The notes: a model not told the origin generated them from the sequence alone. 64,000 nt of DNA from an uncultured Myxococcales bacterium (GCA_937872925.1 CALMUT010000120.1:1-64000); one strand, 5' to 3'; counted from the stretch's first letter, positions 43,671-52,941 are shown. Numbers and translations are program-made.

Positions 43671-44731
43671 CCGTTCCTGATCGCCTACGCGTGCTCGTCG
43701 TGGACGACTCTGCGGTCAATCGCCGGAGCATTTCCGAAGCACTCTCCAAGAGCTCCGACGTTGAGGTCGTCGGCAAGGCAGCCGACGGCGAAGAAGCCCT
43801 ACGGCTAGCGCTGCTATTGCGCCCCGATGTGATCACATTGGACTTGGAAATGCCGCGTATGGACGGCTTCACGTTTCTGCGCATCTTGATGAGTCGCCAG
43901 CCGACGCCTGTGGTGGTCGTTTCCAGCTACAGCCAAAAAGAAAATGTCTTCAAGGCCTTGGAGTTGGGCGCCCTCGACTTTGTTGCGAAGCCGGAGAAGG
44001 GCGCGTCCTCTGAGCTCGCCAGCATTCGTACGGAGCTGATCAACAAGGTCCTGTCCGTACGCAGTCTACGACCCAGCACGCTCAGCGCGCGGCCAAGGCT
44101 CGAAAGCTTTTCAAAGTTGACAGTCATGCCCGCACCGCGGGTACGCGAGCTCACCGCGCCCAAGCGCGTCATTGGCATCGCCTCATCGACAGGGGGCCCC
44201 ACAGCGCTCATCGAGGTGTTCTCCAAGCTGCCCGACGACTACCCCAACGCGCTACTGGTCGCGCAGCACATGCCCGAAAAGTTCACCAAGACCTTCGCGC
44301 AACGGCTGGACAAGCGCTCCCGACTCGCCGTCTCCGAGGCCGAGGATGGCGACGTCGTCGGCGCCGGGTTCGGCTTCATTTGCCCAGGGCGCCGCTGCAT
44401 GGAAGTCGAGCCCGAGGGCACGGACCGCCTGCGCGCCCGTGTGCTCGCCCCGCTAGAATCGGACCGTTATGTTCCCAGTGCCGACCGTCTGTTCCGCAGC
44501 CTGGCCCGCGTCTTTAAGGAACGCGCCATCGGCGTGATCCTGACCGGCATGGGAGACGACGGCGTGCTTGGCGCACGCGACATCATCGACGCCGGTGGCA
44601 CCGTAGTCGCTGAAAGTGAAGAGACCGCGGTCATCTACGGCATGCCCGGCTCTGCGGTGCGCGCCGGCGTCGTGACTCGATCCTTGCCCATCGGCAAGAT
44701 CGCCGACTACATCGCGGGTCTGAGCGAATAG
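43667..44731 (+). CDS. cheB: CheB receptor methylesterase/deamidase
   Basis: A 354-residue two-domain protein. The receiver has VVDDSAVNRR and phospho-acceptor Asp59 in TLDLEMPRMDG with FVAKPEKG. The C-terminal esterase has the triad: Ser in IASSTGGP, His in VAQHMPEKF, and Asp in TGMGDDGVLGA. Phosphorylated CheB removes methyl groups added by CheR. It is the last of eight overlapping genes; the HtrA gene begins 78 bp later with its own ribosome binding site. Confidence 0.95.
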   Translation: MTVPDRLRVLVVDDSAVNRRSISEALSKSSDVEVVGKAADGEEALRLALLLRPDVITLDLEMPRMDGFTFLRILMSRQPTPVVVVSSYSQKENVFKALELGALDFVAKPEKGASSELASIRTELINKVLSVRSLRPSTLSARPRLESFSKLTVMPAPRVRELTAPKRVIGIASSTGGPTALIEVFSKLPDDYPNALLVAQHMPEKFTKTFAQRLDKRSRLAVSEAEDGDVVGAGFGFICPGRRCMEVEPEGTDRLRARVLAPLESDRYVPSADRLFRSLARVFKERAIGVILTGMGDDGVLGARDIIDAGGTVVAESEETAVIYGMPGSAVRAGVVTRSLPIGKIADYIAGLSE

Positions 44732-44809
44732 AATTTGCCCCATTGCGGGAATGAAGCAACGCCAGCGCCGGTTACGCGACCAAGACGACAACGCGACTCA
44801 GAAGGAACC

Positions 44810-46285
44810 ATGCGCACCGCGGCCCTCACGCAACTTCCCCCCCGTCGACCGGCACTGCTCCTCGCATTCGTGCTTTCAGCGGCGGGCTGTGCGCGCCCCC
44901 CAGCCCCACCCCACGGCAACGCTGCCGCCACCGCCGAAGGCCAGCAGGCCGCGGCGAGCCCCCAAGTCCTGCCCACTCCCGGGCTAGCAAAGGTCGGGGG
45001 CACCGCGGTGATCGCCGACGTGGTGCAGCGTGTGTTGCCCTCAGTGGTCAGTATTTCGTCGACCCGCGTTCGACGCTTGCCCCAAAACGCCGATCCCTTC
45101 CACCGTTTTTTCGGCCCCGACGGTCCGCCGGGCGAGTTCCGCCAGCAGGGGCTCGGCTCCGGCGTCGTGGTCGCCGACGACATCATCGTCACGAACCACC
45201 ACGTGGTGGCCGACGCCGACGAGATCAAGGTCACCACATCGGACAATCGCGATCTGGAGGCCAAGCTCGTGGGTTCCGACAAGAAGAGCGATCTGGCCGT
45301 GCTGCGTGTGGCCGGCGGCAAGCTCAAGCCCCTGAGCTTCGGCGACTCATCACGCCTGCGCCTCGGCGACGTGGTGCTGGCCATTGGCAATCCCTTCGGC
45401 GTGGGTCAGACGGTGACCATGGGGATCGTCTCTGCCAAAGGCCGCGCCGACGTGGGCATCGTCGACTATGAAGACTTCATTCAGACGGATGCCGCCATTA
45501 ATCCGGGCAATTCCGGCGGCGCCTTGGTCGACATGGAGGGCCGTTTGGTGGGCATCAACACGGCGATCCTTTCCCGCAGTGGTGGCTATCAGGGCATCGG
45601 CTTCGCCATTCCCAGCAACATGGCCAAACCGATCTTGGACAGTCTGCGGCAGCGCGGACGCGTCGTACGCGGCTGGCTCGGCGTGACGATTCAAGATCTG
45701 GACAAAGACTTGGCCATCGCTATGGGCCTCCCGGACACCAAGGGCGTGTTGATCGCCGACGTGCACAGCGCAGGTCCCGCCGCAAAGGCCGGTTTAGAAC
45801 GCGGCGACGTGGTACTTAGCATTGACGGGCAAATCGTCGATTCCACAGGCCGCCTGCGCAACGTGATCGCAGCATCGGGCTCGAAGAAGACCGTGCGTGT
45901 CGAACTGCTACGCAGTGGCAAGAAGCGCAGCTTCGATGTTGCCCTCGGCGAGATCCCCGAAGAAGCTCGGGCCGCCACCGCGCCCGGCGCTGGAAAGACC
46001 GAGCCCGCCCTCGAAGGCGCGCGCATCGAAGCGCTGACCCCTGCCGCTCGCGCACGCTTGCGCATCGACCCGAAGGTCAAACAAGGTGTGGTCGTCACGG
46101 ACATCGAGCGCGGCAGTGCTGCTGCGGGCTCCGGCCTGCGTCCCGGCGACGTGATCCTGCAAGTGAATAAGAGCCCCGTCACTTCGCCAGGTGATTTCCG
46201 CGCCAAGTTTGGCGCCGCCAAGGCCCGCGCGCTCCTGCTCGTGCACCGCGCGGGCGCCACGATCTTCGTGGTGGTAAAGAAATAG
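44810..46285 (+). CDS. HtrA/DegP-type serine protease, lipoprotein form
   Basis: A 491-residue protease from ATG 44810, with GAAGGAA upstream. The signal ends at AAGC (Cys27), so it is anchored by lipid rather than free in the periplasm. The trypsin-like domain holds the triad His131 (TNHHVV), Asp161 (KSDLAVL) and Ser235 (GNSGGAL). Two PDZ domains follow (about 285-375 and 395-485; GWLGVTIQDL and KQGVVVTDIERGSAA). It is a protein-quality-control protease of the envelope. It may be a separate unit from the che operon, 78 bp upstream. Lipid anchoring is less common in this family, and the protein would be near the inner face of the outer membrane if sorted there. Confidence 0.93.
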   Translation: MRTAALTQLPPRRPALLLAFVLSAAGCARPPAPPHGNAAATAEGQQAAASPQVLPTPGLAKVGGTAVIADVVQRVLPSVVSISSTRVRRLPQNADPFHRFFGPDGPPGEFRQQGLGSGVVVADDIIVTNHHVVADADEIKVTTSDNRDLEAKLVGSDKKSDLAVLRVAGGKLKPLSFGDSSRLRLGDVVLAIGNPFGVGQTVTMGIVSAKGRADVGIVDYEDFIQTDAAINPGNSGGALVDMEGRLVGINTAILSRSGGYQGIGFAIPSNMAKPILDSLRQRGRVVRGWLGVTIQDLDKDLAIAMGLPDTKGVLIADVHSAGPAAKAGLERGDVVLSIDGQIVDSTGRLRNVIAASGSKKTVRVELLRSGKKRSFDVALGEIPEEARAATAPGAGKTEPALEGARIEALTPAARARLRIDPKVKQGVVVTDIERGSAAAGSGLRPGDVILQVNKSPVTSPGDFRAKFGAAKARALLLVHRAGATIFVVVKK

Positions 46286-46292
46286 CCCGGGA

Positions 46293-46508
46293 CTACTCCG
46301 GCGGAACCGGCGCGGCGGCGCAGCGTTGGTTCTGGAACGAACCATCTGCCTGCGGCACCTGCTCGAAACACGACAGGGTGCAGACTCCGTTCGTTTGGTA
46401 GTCGTATTGCATCAGGTACGTCTTGCCGGCCACGGGTGCAAATCGCACCGCTGCCCTGCAGCTCCCATCGCTCGCCCGGAGGCGCGGGGCCCGCGGCCGC
46501 AGGGGCAA
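46293..46508 (-). pseudogene. Remnant of a lipoprotein-type gene (C-terminal end only)
   Basis: The last 50 codons read like the folded end of a secreted protein (CRAAVRFAPVAGKTYLMQYD, then VCTLSCFEQVPQADGSF, ending RCAAAPVPPE), with four cysteines. Upstream the frame becomes Arg/Pro-rich without a start signal, passes a TTG at 46508 and stops at about 46557. No signal peptide is possible. The simplest reading is that the 5' part was lost, probably when the region carrying the GMC gene was placed next to it. A genuine 71-residue protein from TTG is the alternative. Confidence 0.4.
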
Positions 46509-46573
46509 GCCCGGGGCGGCCTGAGCCGCAAGAATCCCAGCAAAAACCCGGTAGAATCACCTTCGCCGTTGCG

Positions 46574-46598
46574 TTCTGTACGTTCTGCGTTTACAGAA
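46574..46598. promoter_or_regulatory. Inverted repeat over the GMC oxidoreductase start codon
   Basis: TTCTGTA and TACAGAA are perfect seven-base arms separated by eleven bases; the right arm ends on the A of ATG 46598. Its size and place fit a repressor operator of the TetR or similar dimeric kind. Confidence 0.5.
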
Positions 46599-49063
46599 TG
46601 TTCATGCAGACGGCTCACCTGCCCCTGGCGCAAGACGCCCCCACCCCGGCCTCTCCCCGCGCCGAGCTCCCTCGGGCCCAGCTGGGTGAGCGCCACGCTC
46701 GCATCGCGCTGGCGCTCGCCGAGGCCGCCCTGCCCGCGGGTTACGGTATCCCCGGCGGTTCGGCGGAGACCATCGTGCGCTTCGAACAGATGCTGCACTT
46801 GCTCGGGGCAGATCTCACCCGCGCCGTGCGCGGCGCCCTGACGCTGATCGATGCGGCTAGCCTGCCCCTGTATCGCGGGCGCTTCAGCGAGATGACGCTG
46901 ACCGAGCGCCAGCGCATGCTCGCAGGTTGGAACGAAAGCGGGTCCAAGCAGCTGCGCTGGGCCCTGCGCATGATCTTGACGCCGCTCAAGGCCGCACACT
47001 TCGACGACGATCGCATGTTCGAACACGTTGGCTGCAGACGGCAGGTCGATGCGCCCAAGCTGATCGAAACCGAGCGTTGGATGCAAGGCGTGGTCAACGG
47101 ACGCGAGGTCGAAGACGATCTCGAACTCGAGTGTGAAGTCGTCGTGATCGGCACCGGCGCGGGCGGCGCCGCGGTCGCCTATGAGCTGGCTCGCCGCGGT
47201 CGCGCCGTGCTCATGGTGGAAGCGGGCGACTATCACAAGCGTACTGAGTTCAACGGCAGGCCAACGCTGGCGTACTCTAAGATGTACGTCGGGCGCGGAG
47301 CCACGGTGGCTCTCGGCAACGTGGCGGCGCCGGTTTGGGCGGGCCGCACCGTGGGAGGCACCACCACCGTGAATTCCGGGACCTGCTACCGCGCACCGGA
47401 GCGCACCCTCAATCGCTGGGGCGAGCGCTATGGCCTGTCGATGCTGTCCCGGGACCGCCTCGACCCCTACTACGACCACGTCGAGCGCATGCTGCAAGTC
47501 ACGCCCGCCGACCCGAAGTATCTGGGCGGCTCTGCGCGGGTCATTGCTCGTGGCGCGGAAGCCCTGGGCCTGAGCCACGCGCCCCTGCGACGCAATGCCC
47601 CCGACTGCGACGGCCAGGGTGTGTGCTGTTTCGGGTGCCCCACAGGCGCCAAACGCAGCACCGACGTCAGTTACGTGCCGGCGGCGTTGTCCCACGGCGC
47701 GCACTTGGTGACAGCTGCCAATGTCGATCGCGTGGTGATCCGCCACGGGCGCGCCTGCGGCATCGAAGCACGGCTGCGCTCGGGCAGCAGCTTGCGCGTG
47801 AAAGCCGACAGCGTCGTCGTCGCCGGCGGCGCGCTGCTCACACCGCTGCTCCTGCGCCGAAGCGGCGTGTTGCGACGCAGCCGCTACCTGGGCAAGAACC
47901 TCTCGATTCACCCCGCTACCAAGGTGCTCGCGCTCTTCGACGAAGTCATCGACATGTCCCGGGGGATCCCCCAGGGCTACTCCATCCATAGCCTGCATGA
48001 TGACGGCATCCTGTGCGAAGGCGCCTCCGTCCCCATGGACGTGGCGGCCATCGGCGTGCCCTGGGTCGGCGCCGAGTTCATGCACCTGATGGCGAACTAC
48101 ACGCACCTGGCTAGCTTCGGTTTGATGGTGCAAGACACCAGTCGCGGCGAGGTCTTCGCGGGCCCCCGCGGCGTGCCCATCATCCGCTACGATCTGAATC
48201 GCTTCGATCTCGAGCGTATGCAGCGCGGCATGGCGCTGATCGCCGACGTATTCTTGAAAGCCGGCGCGACACGAGTGCTGCCTTTTGTGCACCGCGACGC
48301 CATCTTGAGCAACGCCGCGGACGTCGAACGACTGCGCCGACGGCGGCTTGCGCCCGGCGACTTCGAGGTCAGCGCGTTCCACCCCTTGGGCACCTGCCGC
48401 ATGGGTACGGATCCCGAAAAGAGCTGCGTGGGGCCGGACCACGAAGTGCACGACACCGAGGCACTCTACGTCGTCGATGGCAGCGCGGTGCCGTCCAGTC
48501 TCGGCGTCAACCCGCAGCTCACGATCATGGCGCTGGCACTTCGGGCCGCAGAGACCATCGACGCGCGCCTCGACCGGCCCCAACGCGGCATCGCCGCGCC
48601 CCTACCCGAGGCGCGCGCGGGCTTCGAGTTCGCGGAAACCATGCAAGGCAGCTGGACTCGTTTCGAAGACGACACCGAGCGCCCGCTGTCCTTCACGATC
48701 CGTGCGCAGTCCCGCAGCTTGGGAAGCTTCGCGCAGCAGCGCGAAGTGCGCATCAGCGGCGTGCTCAGTGCAGACGGGCTAGCGACGTCGCGGCCTGCCG
48801 AAGGCACCCTAGGCATGGACCTCTTGCGCACGGGCAAGCTGCCCTACGTGCTCAGCTTTACCGGCGACGACGGGCGCAACTACCGCTTCGTGGGCGAAAA
48901 GCGCTTTCAGCTCCGGGCGCCGCTGTTCTCCATGACGCATCTGCCGGGACGCCTGCTCGACGACGCCGACGAGGAAATCGGCGCAGCCAGCGTGGACTTC
49001 GATTTCAGCGGCGATCTCTGGCAATTCTTGCGCAGTTTCGCCCTCACTCAGGTTGAGGCTTAA
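46598..49063 (+). CDS. GMC-family FAD oxidoreductase (large form)
   Basis: An 821-residue flavoprotein. The first 180 residues are an extra helical domain (AALPAGYGIPGGSAETIVRFEQML). The FAD Rossmann motif GTGAGGAA starts at Gly185 and the protein continues with VGGTTTVNSGTCYRAP, the Cys-rich GVCCFGCPTGAKRST, a second FAD segment VVAGGALLTP, and the C-terminal GMC signature HPLGTCRMG with VVDGSAVPSSLGVNPQLTIMALA, giving the catalytic His region. After about residue 665 a roughly 150-residue beta-rich tail follows. This large form resembles sterol or long-chain alcohol oxidoreductases. There is no signal peptide. Its TAA overlaps the next gene's ATG by one base, so the two are coupled; an inverted repeat covers the start. 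Confidence 0.88.
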   Translation: MFMQTAHLPLAQDAPTPASPRAELPRAQLGERHARIALALAEAALPAGYGIPGGSAETIVRFEQMLHLLGADLTRAVRGALTLIDAASLPLYRGRFSEMTLTERQRMLAGWNESGSKQLRWALRMILTPLKAAHFDDDRMFEHVGCRRQVDAPKLIETERWMQGVVNGREVEDDLELECEVVVIGTGAGGAAVAYELARRGRAVLMVEAGDYHKRTEFNGRPTLAYSKMYVGRGATVALGNVAAPVWAGRTVGGTTTVNSGTCYRAPERTLNRWGERYGLSMLSRDRLDPYYDHVERMLQVTPADPKYLGGSARVIARGAEALGLSHAPLRRNAPDCDGQGVCCFGCPTGAKRSTDVSYVPAALSHGAHLVTAANVDRVVIRHGRACGIEARLRSGSSLRVKADSVVVAGGALLTPLLLRRSGVLRRSRYLGKNLSIHPATKVLALFDEVIDMSRGIPQGYSIHSLHDDGILCEGASVPMDVAAIGVPWVGAEFMHLMANYTHLASFGLMVQDTSRGEVFAGPRGVPIIRYDLNRFDLERMQRGMALIADVFLKAGATRVLPFVHRDAILSNAADVERLRRRRLAPGDFEVSAFHPLGTCRMGTDPEKSCVGPDHEVHDTEALYVVDGSAVPSSLGVNPQLTIMALALRAAETIDARLDRPQRGIAAPLPEARAGFEFAETMQGSWTRFEDDTERPLSFTIRAQSRSLGSFAQQREVRISGVLSADGLATSRPAEGTLGMDLLRTGKLPYVLSFTGDDGRNYRFVGEKRFQLRAPLFSMTHLPGRLLDDADEEIGAASVDFDFSGDLWQFLRSFALTQVEA

Positions 49064-50088
49064 TGACCACCACGACCCTGTCCGACGCCGCCCTCTCCGA
49101 GCAGTACGCTATCATGCGCGACTGGAATGCCGTGCGCTTCGACGGCAGCCAGAGCGGTCACGTCGAGAGCTACTTCATCAAGCTGAACAGCCCCGACGAG
49201 CGCCGCGCGCTGTGGCTCAAGGCGACCATCCTGAAGAAACATGGCTTCGAAGCCGTCGCCGAAGCGTGGGCCATCGCCTTCGAACGCGGCGCGCCCAGCG
49301 TGGGTGCCAAGAACGAAACCCCCTTTGTCGATGCAGAATTTTCCTCAGAGCGCTATCAGGTGCGAGTCGCCCAGATCGAAATGGAGAACGGCCGCACCCG
49401 CGGCAGCATCGAGCACGAAGAGCGCCGCATCGAGTGGGATCTCACGTTTTCAACCGACGTGGCGGCGCTGGTGCCCTTCCCATACATGAAGATGTACGTT
49501 GCCAAGCTACCGAGCAGCAAGCTAGTGACTCCCAACCCAGACTCAGCCTTCTCCGGCCACTACAGCGTAAACGGCGCGCGCGTGGAAGTGGACGCTTGGC
49601 GCGGCATGCAAGGCCACAACTGGGGCCGGGGCCACGCCGAAAAGTACGCCTGGGCCCACTGTAACCAGTGGCACGAAACCGACGATCTCGTGGTCGAAGG
49701 CCTCACCGCCCGCGTGCGCGTCGGCCCGATCTTGGCACCACCCCTCACCTTGCTCTGCGTGCGTCACCGCGGCGTGCGCTTCGACTTGAATATGCCCGGG
49801 TCCCTGCTGCGCAACCGCGGCGACATCACTCCGCGCAGCTGGCGCTTCACCGCCACAGGCCCGCGCGCCCGCGCCGAAGGTGAACTCTTCGCTGCCACCG
49901 ACGACTTCGGCGGCCTCTATTACGAAAACCCCGATGGCGCGATGACCTACTGCCTCAACTCGAAAATCGCCGAGGCACGCCTCAAACTCGAGCTCGGCGG
50001 CCGCCCCCCGCTGACCGTCACCACCCGTTCCGCCGCCCTTGAGATCGGCACCCGCGACCCTGGGCACGGGGTGCGCATGTTGGTGTGA
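49063..50088 (+). CDS. CrtC/AttH-like lipocalin-type protein
   Basis: The 341-residue product has the diagnostic GHNWGRGHAEKYAWAHCNQW (GHNWG at 184-188) seen in tocopherol-cyclase, AttH and hydroxyneurosporene-dehydratase (CrtC) type proteins, which fold as two lipocalin-like barrels and act on isoprenoid or other hydrophobic substrates. Other marks are a substrate-facing N-terminal segment (GHVESYFIKLNSPDERRALWLKATI) and LYYENPDGAMTYCLNSKIAEA. No signal peptide. It is translationally coupled to the GMC oxidoreductase, suggesting successive steps on one lipid or isoprenoid substrate; which one is not evident from the sequence. Confidence 0.75.
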   Translation: MTTTTLSDAALSEQYAIMRDWNAVRFDGSQSGHVESYFIKLNSPDERRALWLKATILKKHGFEAVAEAWAIAFERGAPSVGAKNETPFVDAEFSSERYQVRVAQIEMENGRTRGSIEHEERRIEWDLTFSTDVAALVPFPYMKMYVAKLPSSKLVTPNPDSAFSGHYSVNGARVEVDAWRGMQGHNWGRGHAEKYAWAHCNQWHETDDLVVEGLTARVRVGPILAPPLTLLCVRHRGVRFDLNMPGSLLRNRGDITPRSWRFTATGPRARAEGELFAATDDFGGLYYENPDGAMTYCLNSKIAEARLKLELGGRPPLTVTTRSAALEIGTRDPGHGVRMLV

Positions 50089-50169
50089 CACCCCGAACGC
50101 CCCGCCGGAGGGTCGTTGTTGTTTGCTATTCGCGTTGGCTGTGCACGAGCCCGGTGCTAGGGCTTAGGC

Positions 50170-51402
50170 ATGAGGAGTGGAAAGGCGCTGTGGGGCTCGG
50201 TAGTGCTTGGCTGCGCCGCGCTGGGCGTGCTGGCATGCGGCAGCTCCGATGACGGCGGCGGCACTGGGGGTGCGGCGGCGGGCGGGACTAGCAGTGGTGG
50301 ACAAGGGGGTGTTGCCACTGGCGGTACGAGTTCGGGCGGAGCAGCGGGTAGCGGCACCGGTGCGTCGGCGGGTGCAGGCGGCGGCGCGGGTGTGGGTGGC
50401 GCGGCGGGTGCGGGCGGCGGCGCGGGCGTGGGTGCCGCAGCGGGCGCGAGCGGTGCGGGAGGCAGCGGAGGCAGCGGAGGCAGCGGCAAGATCGGCCCGC
50501 TGGTCGTCGTGACCTTCAACACCGGCACGTCGAAGGACCTCAACCACGACGCCGACAAGAGCGACGGCTACACAGACAACGAAGCCAAAATCTCGGATCA
50601 ACAATACGGCAACGGGCTTTCGTGGCAGACGGCAGTCGATGGGACGAAGCAGTGGCTCGCAGCGCTCAAGCCAGACATCATCGTCTTCCAAGAGCTCTTC
50701 CACAGCGCCGAGTGCGCCAACATCCCTTCGCAATTCCACAAGGGTTTCGTGTGTGAAACCTGGAAGAGCGGCGACCCGACGGTGGTGAACGTGATCCTCG
50801 GTTCGGACTACCAAGTGGCGTGCCACTTGGACAAACCCGACAAGTGTGCGGCGGTCAAGAAGAGCGTCGGCTCTTTCGTGGGCTGCAGCGGGGATCTGTG
50901 TCTGAACGGTCTCGACGGCGCGAAGATCCCCAACTGCGGCGGTGGCTCACGCGTCGGCCGGGGCACGATCCAACTCGCGTCGGGCGGCGCGCTCAGCATC
51001 GTGAACGTACACGGCACTTCCGGCTTTTTGCCGGCGGATCAGCTCTGCCGCGTCAAGCAGGTGGAGCACGTCTTTGTCGACATGGACGGCAAGCCCGCGG
51101 CCAACGGCACACGCAACGTGGTGCTCGGCGATCTGAATACGGATCCCGGGCGCGCCACCCTGCTGGACTTGAGCGCACAGCGTTGGAACGACTTCGTGGG
51201 CCCCGGCAAGAAGTTCCAGTTCATCACGGCTGTGGGGCCGACGGCGCTGCCCACCTACAACGTGCTCAACATCGATCACGTCATGAGCGACACCTTCGCC
51301 GGCACCTGCTGGCACGCCGGTGTGAGCCCCGGACACCCAAACGTTCTGAACTGGACCTACTTCGACCACAAGCCCGCGGTCTGCACCATCAACGAGCTGT
51401 AG
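50170..51402 (+). CDS. Lipoprotein of the endonuclease/exonuclease/phosphatase fold
   Basis: A 410-residue lipoprotein: signal ending LGVLAC (Cys23), then a tether of some 90 Gly/Ala/Ser residues. The catalytic domain starts near residue 115 and carries family motifs: VVVTFNTGTS, DIIVFQELFHS (metal-binding Glu), IVNVHGTSGF, VVLGDLNTDP (Asp and Asn), and NIDHVMS with FDHKPAVC near the end (catalytic His). The fold includes DNase I-like nucleases, sphingomyelinases and inositol phosphatases. Eight or more cysteines imply disulfides, as expected outside the cell. A secreted nuclease or phosphodiesterase acting on prey or biofilm DNA or lipids is plausible; the substrate is not set by sequence. 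Confidence 0.82.
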   Translation: MRSGKALWGSVVLGCAALGVLACGSSDDGGGTGGAAAGGTSSGGQGGVATGGTSSGGAAGSGTGASAGAGGGAGVGGAAGAGGGAGVGAAAGASGAGGSGGSGGSGKIGPLVVVTFNTGTSKDLNHDADKSDGYTDNEAKISDQQYGNGLSWQTAVDGTKQWLAALKPDIIVFQELFHSAECANIPSQFHKGFVCETWKSGDPTVVNVILGSDYQVACHLDKPDKCAAVKKSVGSFVGCSGDLCLNGLDGAKIPNCGGGSRVGRGTIQLASGGALSIVNVHGTSGFLPADQLCRVKQVEHVFVDMDGKPAANGTRNVVLGDLNTDPGRATLLDLSAQRWNDFVGPGKKFQFITAVGPTALPTYNVLNIDHVMSDTFAGTCWHAGVSPGHPNVLNWTYFDHKPAVCTINEL

Positions 51403-51409
51403 CCGTCGC

Positions 51410-52489
51410 TCAAAACGCGAACTTGCCGAAGCTGTTCAGATCCTTGAATGCTTGGATCAGGCGCGCCGCCATTTCCTTTTCGCCCAAGTGCAGCCAGCCA
51501 CGAGGGTCGATCTTCTTCTTGTTCGGCTTATCGTCGCCCTCGGGATTGCCGATCTGGGTCTGCAGATAGGCGGTGTTGTCGTCCATGTACTTGCGGATCG
51601 GGTGCGTGAACGCCCACTGGGTGTCGGTGTCGATGTTCATCTTGATCACGCCGTAGGAAACCGCTTCCTTGATCTCTTCCGGCGTGCTGCCGGAGCCCCC
51701 GTGGAACACGAAGTTCACGGGCTTCTTGTCTTTGAGGCCGCGCGCTTTGGCGATGGCGTCTTGGCTGTTCTTTAGAATCTTCGGTGTGAGTTTCACGTTG
51801 CCGGGTTTGTACACACCGTGGGTGTTGCCAAAGCTGGCCGCGATGGTGAAGGCGCCCACCTTGCTCAGCCGGTCGTAGGACTCAAGCACTTCCGAGGGCT
51901 GCGTGTAGAGGCGTGAGTTGTCGATTTCGGAGTTGTCGACCCCGTCCTCTTCGCCGCCGGTCACTCCGAGCTCGATCTCCAGCTGCATGTTGATCTTGCT
52001 CATGCGCTCCAACACGCGGGCACAGATCGTCAGGTTCTCGTCCAAGCTCTCCTCAGAGAGATCAAGCATATGCGAGCTGTACAGCGGCTCACCGTGCTTC
52101 TCAAAGTACGCCTCACCGGCGGTGATCAGACCCTCGACCCAGGGCAGCAGCTTCTTGGCGCAGTGATCCGTGTGCATCACGACCGGTACTCCGTACGCCT
52201 CCGCGACTATCCGTACGTGGTGTGCGGCTGCAATCGAGCCCGCAATGGCGGCGCGCTCGCCGGTGTTGTCCAAGAACTTACCGGCGTAGAAGTGCCCGCC
52301 GCCTTGAGACAGTTGGACGATGATCGGCGACTTTGCGTCGCGCGCCGCCGCCAGCGCCGCGTTGACACTGTGGCTGCCAATCACGTTGACGGCGGGAAGC
52401 GCGCATTCCGCCTCCTTGCAGTAGGCGTAGAGCTCGGCGAGCGCTTTACCGGTTACGACACCTGGGCGTAGTTTCATCGCGGTAGTCAT
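51410..52489 (-). CDS. fbaA: Class II fructose-bisphosphate aldolase
   Basis: From ATG 52489 it has 359 residues, the same as E. coli FbaA; ATG 52477 is a close alternative. Zinc and substrate motifs are complete: LPAVNVIGSHSVNAAL, VVMHTDHC (Asp, His), the Glu-rich ELGVTGGEEDG, NTHGVYKPGNVKL (zinc His), FVFHGGSGS (zinc His) and IKMNIDTDTQW. The enzyme splits fructose 1,6-bisphosphate into DHAP and glyceraldehyde 3-phosphate. It stands alone, converging on the nuclease-like lipoprotein gene with seven bases between stops and divergent from the PHA-system gene. Confidence 0.96.
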   Translation of the reverse strand: MTTAMKLRPGVVTGKALAELYAYCKEAECALPAVNVIGSHSVNAALAAARDAKSPIIVQLSQGGGHFYAGKFLDNTGERAAIAGSIAAAHHVRIVAEAYGVPVVMHTDHCAKKLLPWVEGLITAGEAYFEKHGEPLYSSHMLDLSEESLDENLTICARVLERMSKINMQLEIELGVTGGEEDGVDNSEIDNSRLYTQPSEVLESYDRLSKVGAFTIAASFGNTHGVYKPGNVKLTPKILKNSQDAIAKARGLKDKKPVNFVFHGGSGSTPEEIKEAVSYGVIKMNIDTDTQWAFTHPIRKYMDDNTAYLQTQIGNPEGDDKPNKKKIDPRGWLHLGEKEMAARLIQAFKDLNSFGKFAF

Positions 52490-52602
52490 GATCGCTGTGG
52501 TAACCGAGATCCGCGCGATTGCAAATGCGGCGCCCCGGAGGCCTGCCCCGGCCGCTGCGCGCAAGGCTTGCGTCGGCGCCGCGCCTCGACGATGTTGCCT
52601 CT

Positions 52603-52917
52603 ATGGCCTTCGAACTAGAGCAAAAACACTCATTTTCCGTGGAAGAAGCCCGGGAGCGGATTGCGGCCCTCGGGGAGTACCTGCAGAACAAACACGGCCT
52701 CGCCGTCACCTGGACCGGGGACACCACCGCCAAGATCAGCGGCAAGTACTTGGTCGTGACCATCGAAGGCAGCGTCCTTGTCCAGTCCGACAAGGTTTCG
52801 TTCAGTGGCAAGGATCCGGGCATGCTTTGGCGCGGCAAGGCCAAAGACTACCTGAGCCATAAGCTAAGCAAGTACCTCGACGCGGGGACGAAACTCGACG
52901 CGCTGCCGCGTCGATGA
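52603..52917 (+). CDS. Polyhydroxyalkanoic acid system family protein
   Basis: A 104-residue protein from ATG 52603. It reads FELEQKHSFSVEEARERIAALGEYL, then VTWTGDTTAKISGKYLVVTIEG and LSHKLSKYLD, which matches the small PHA-granule/PHA-system family (PF09650-type) often found near granule genes. No granule synthase is nearby here, so the role is uncertain; a general small lipid- or granule-surface protein is possible. Longer in-frame starts upstream are Arg/Pro-rich and overlap the divergent aldolase promoter, so I rejected them. Confidence 0.8.
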   Translation: MAFELEQKHSFSVEEARERIAALGEYLQNKHGLAVTWTGDTTAKISGKYLVVTIEGSVLVQSDKVSFSGKDPGMLWRGKAKDYLSHKLSKYLDAGTKLDALPRR

Positions 52918-52941
52918 ACGCCCGTCCGGGGGAAACACAGC

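Noticed and set aside
46412-48583. A 723-codon open frame on the minus strand across the GMC oxidoreductase gene
   Set aside because: It lies wholly opposite a gene with clear FAD motifs, is rich in His/Arg/Gln/Ala typical of antisense high-GC frames, and shows no domain or start signal.
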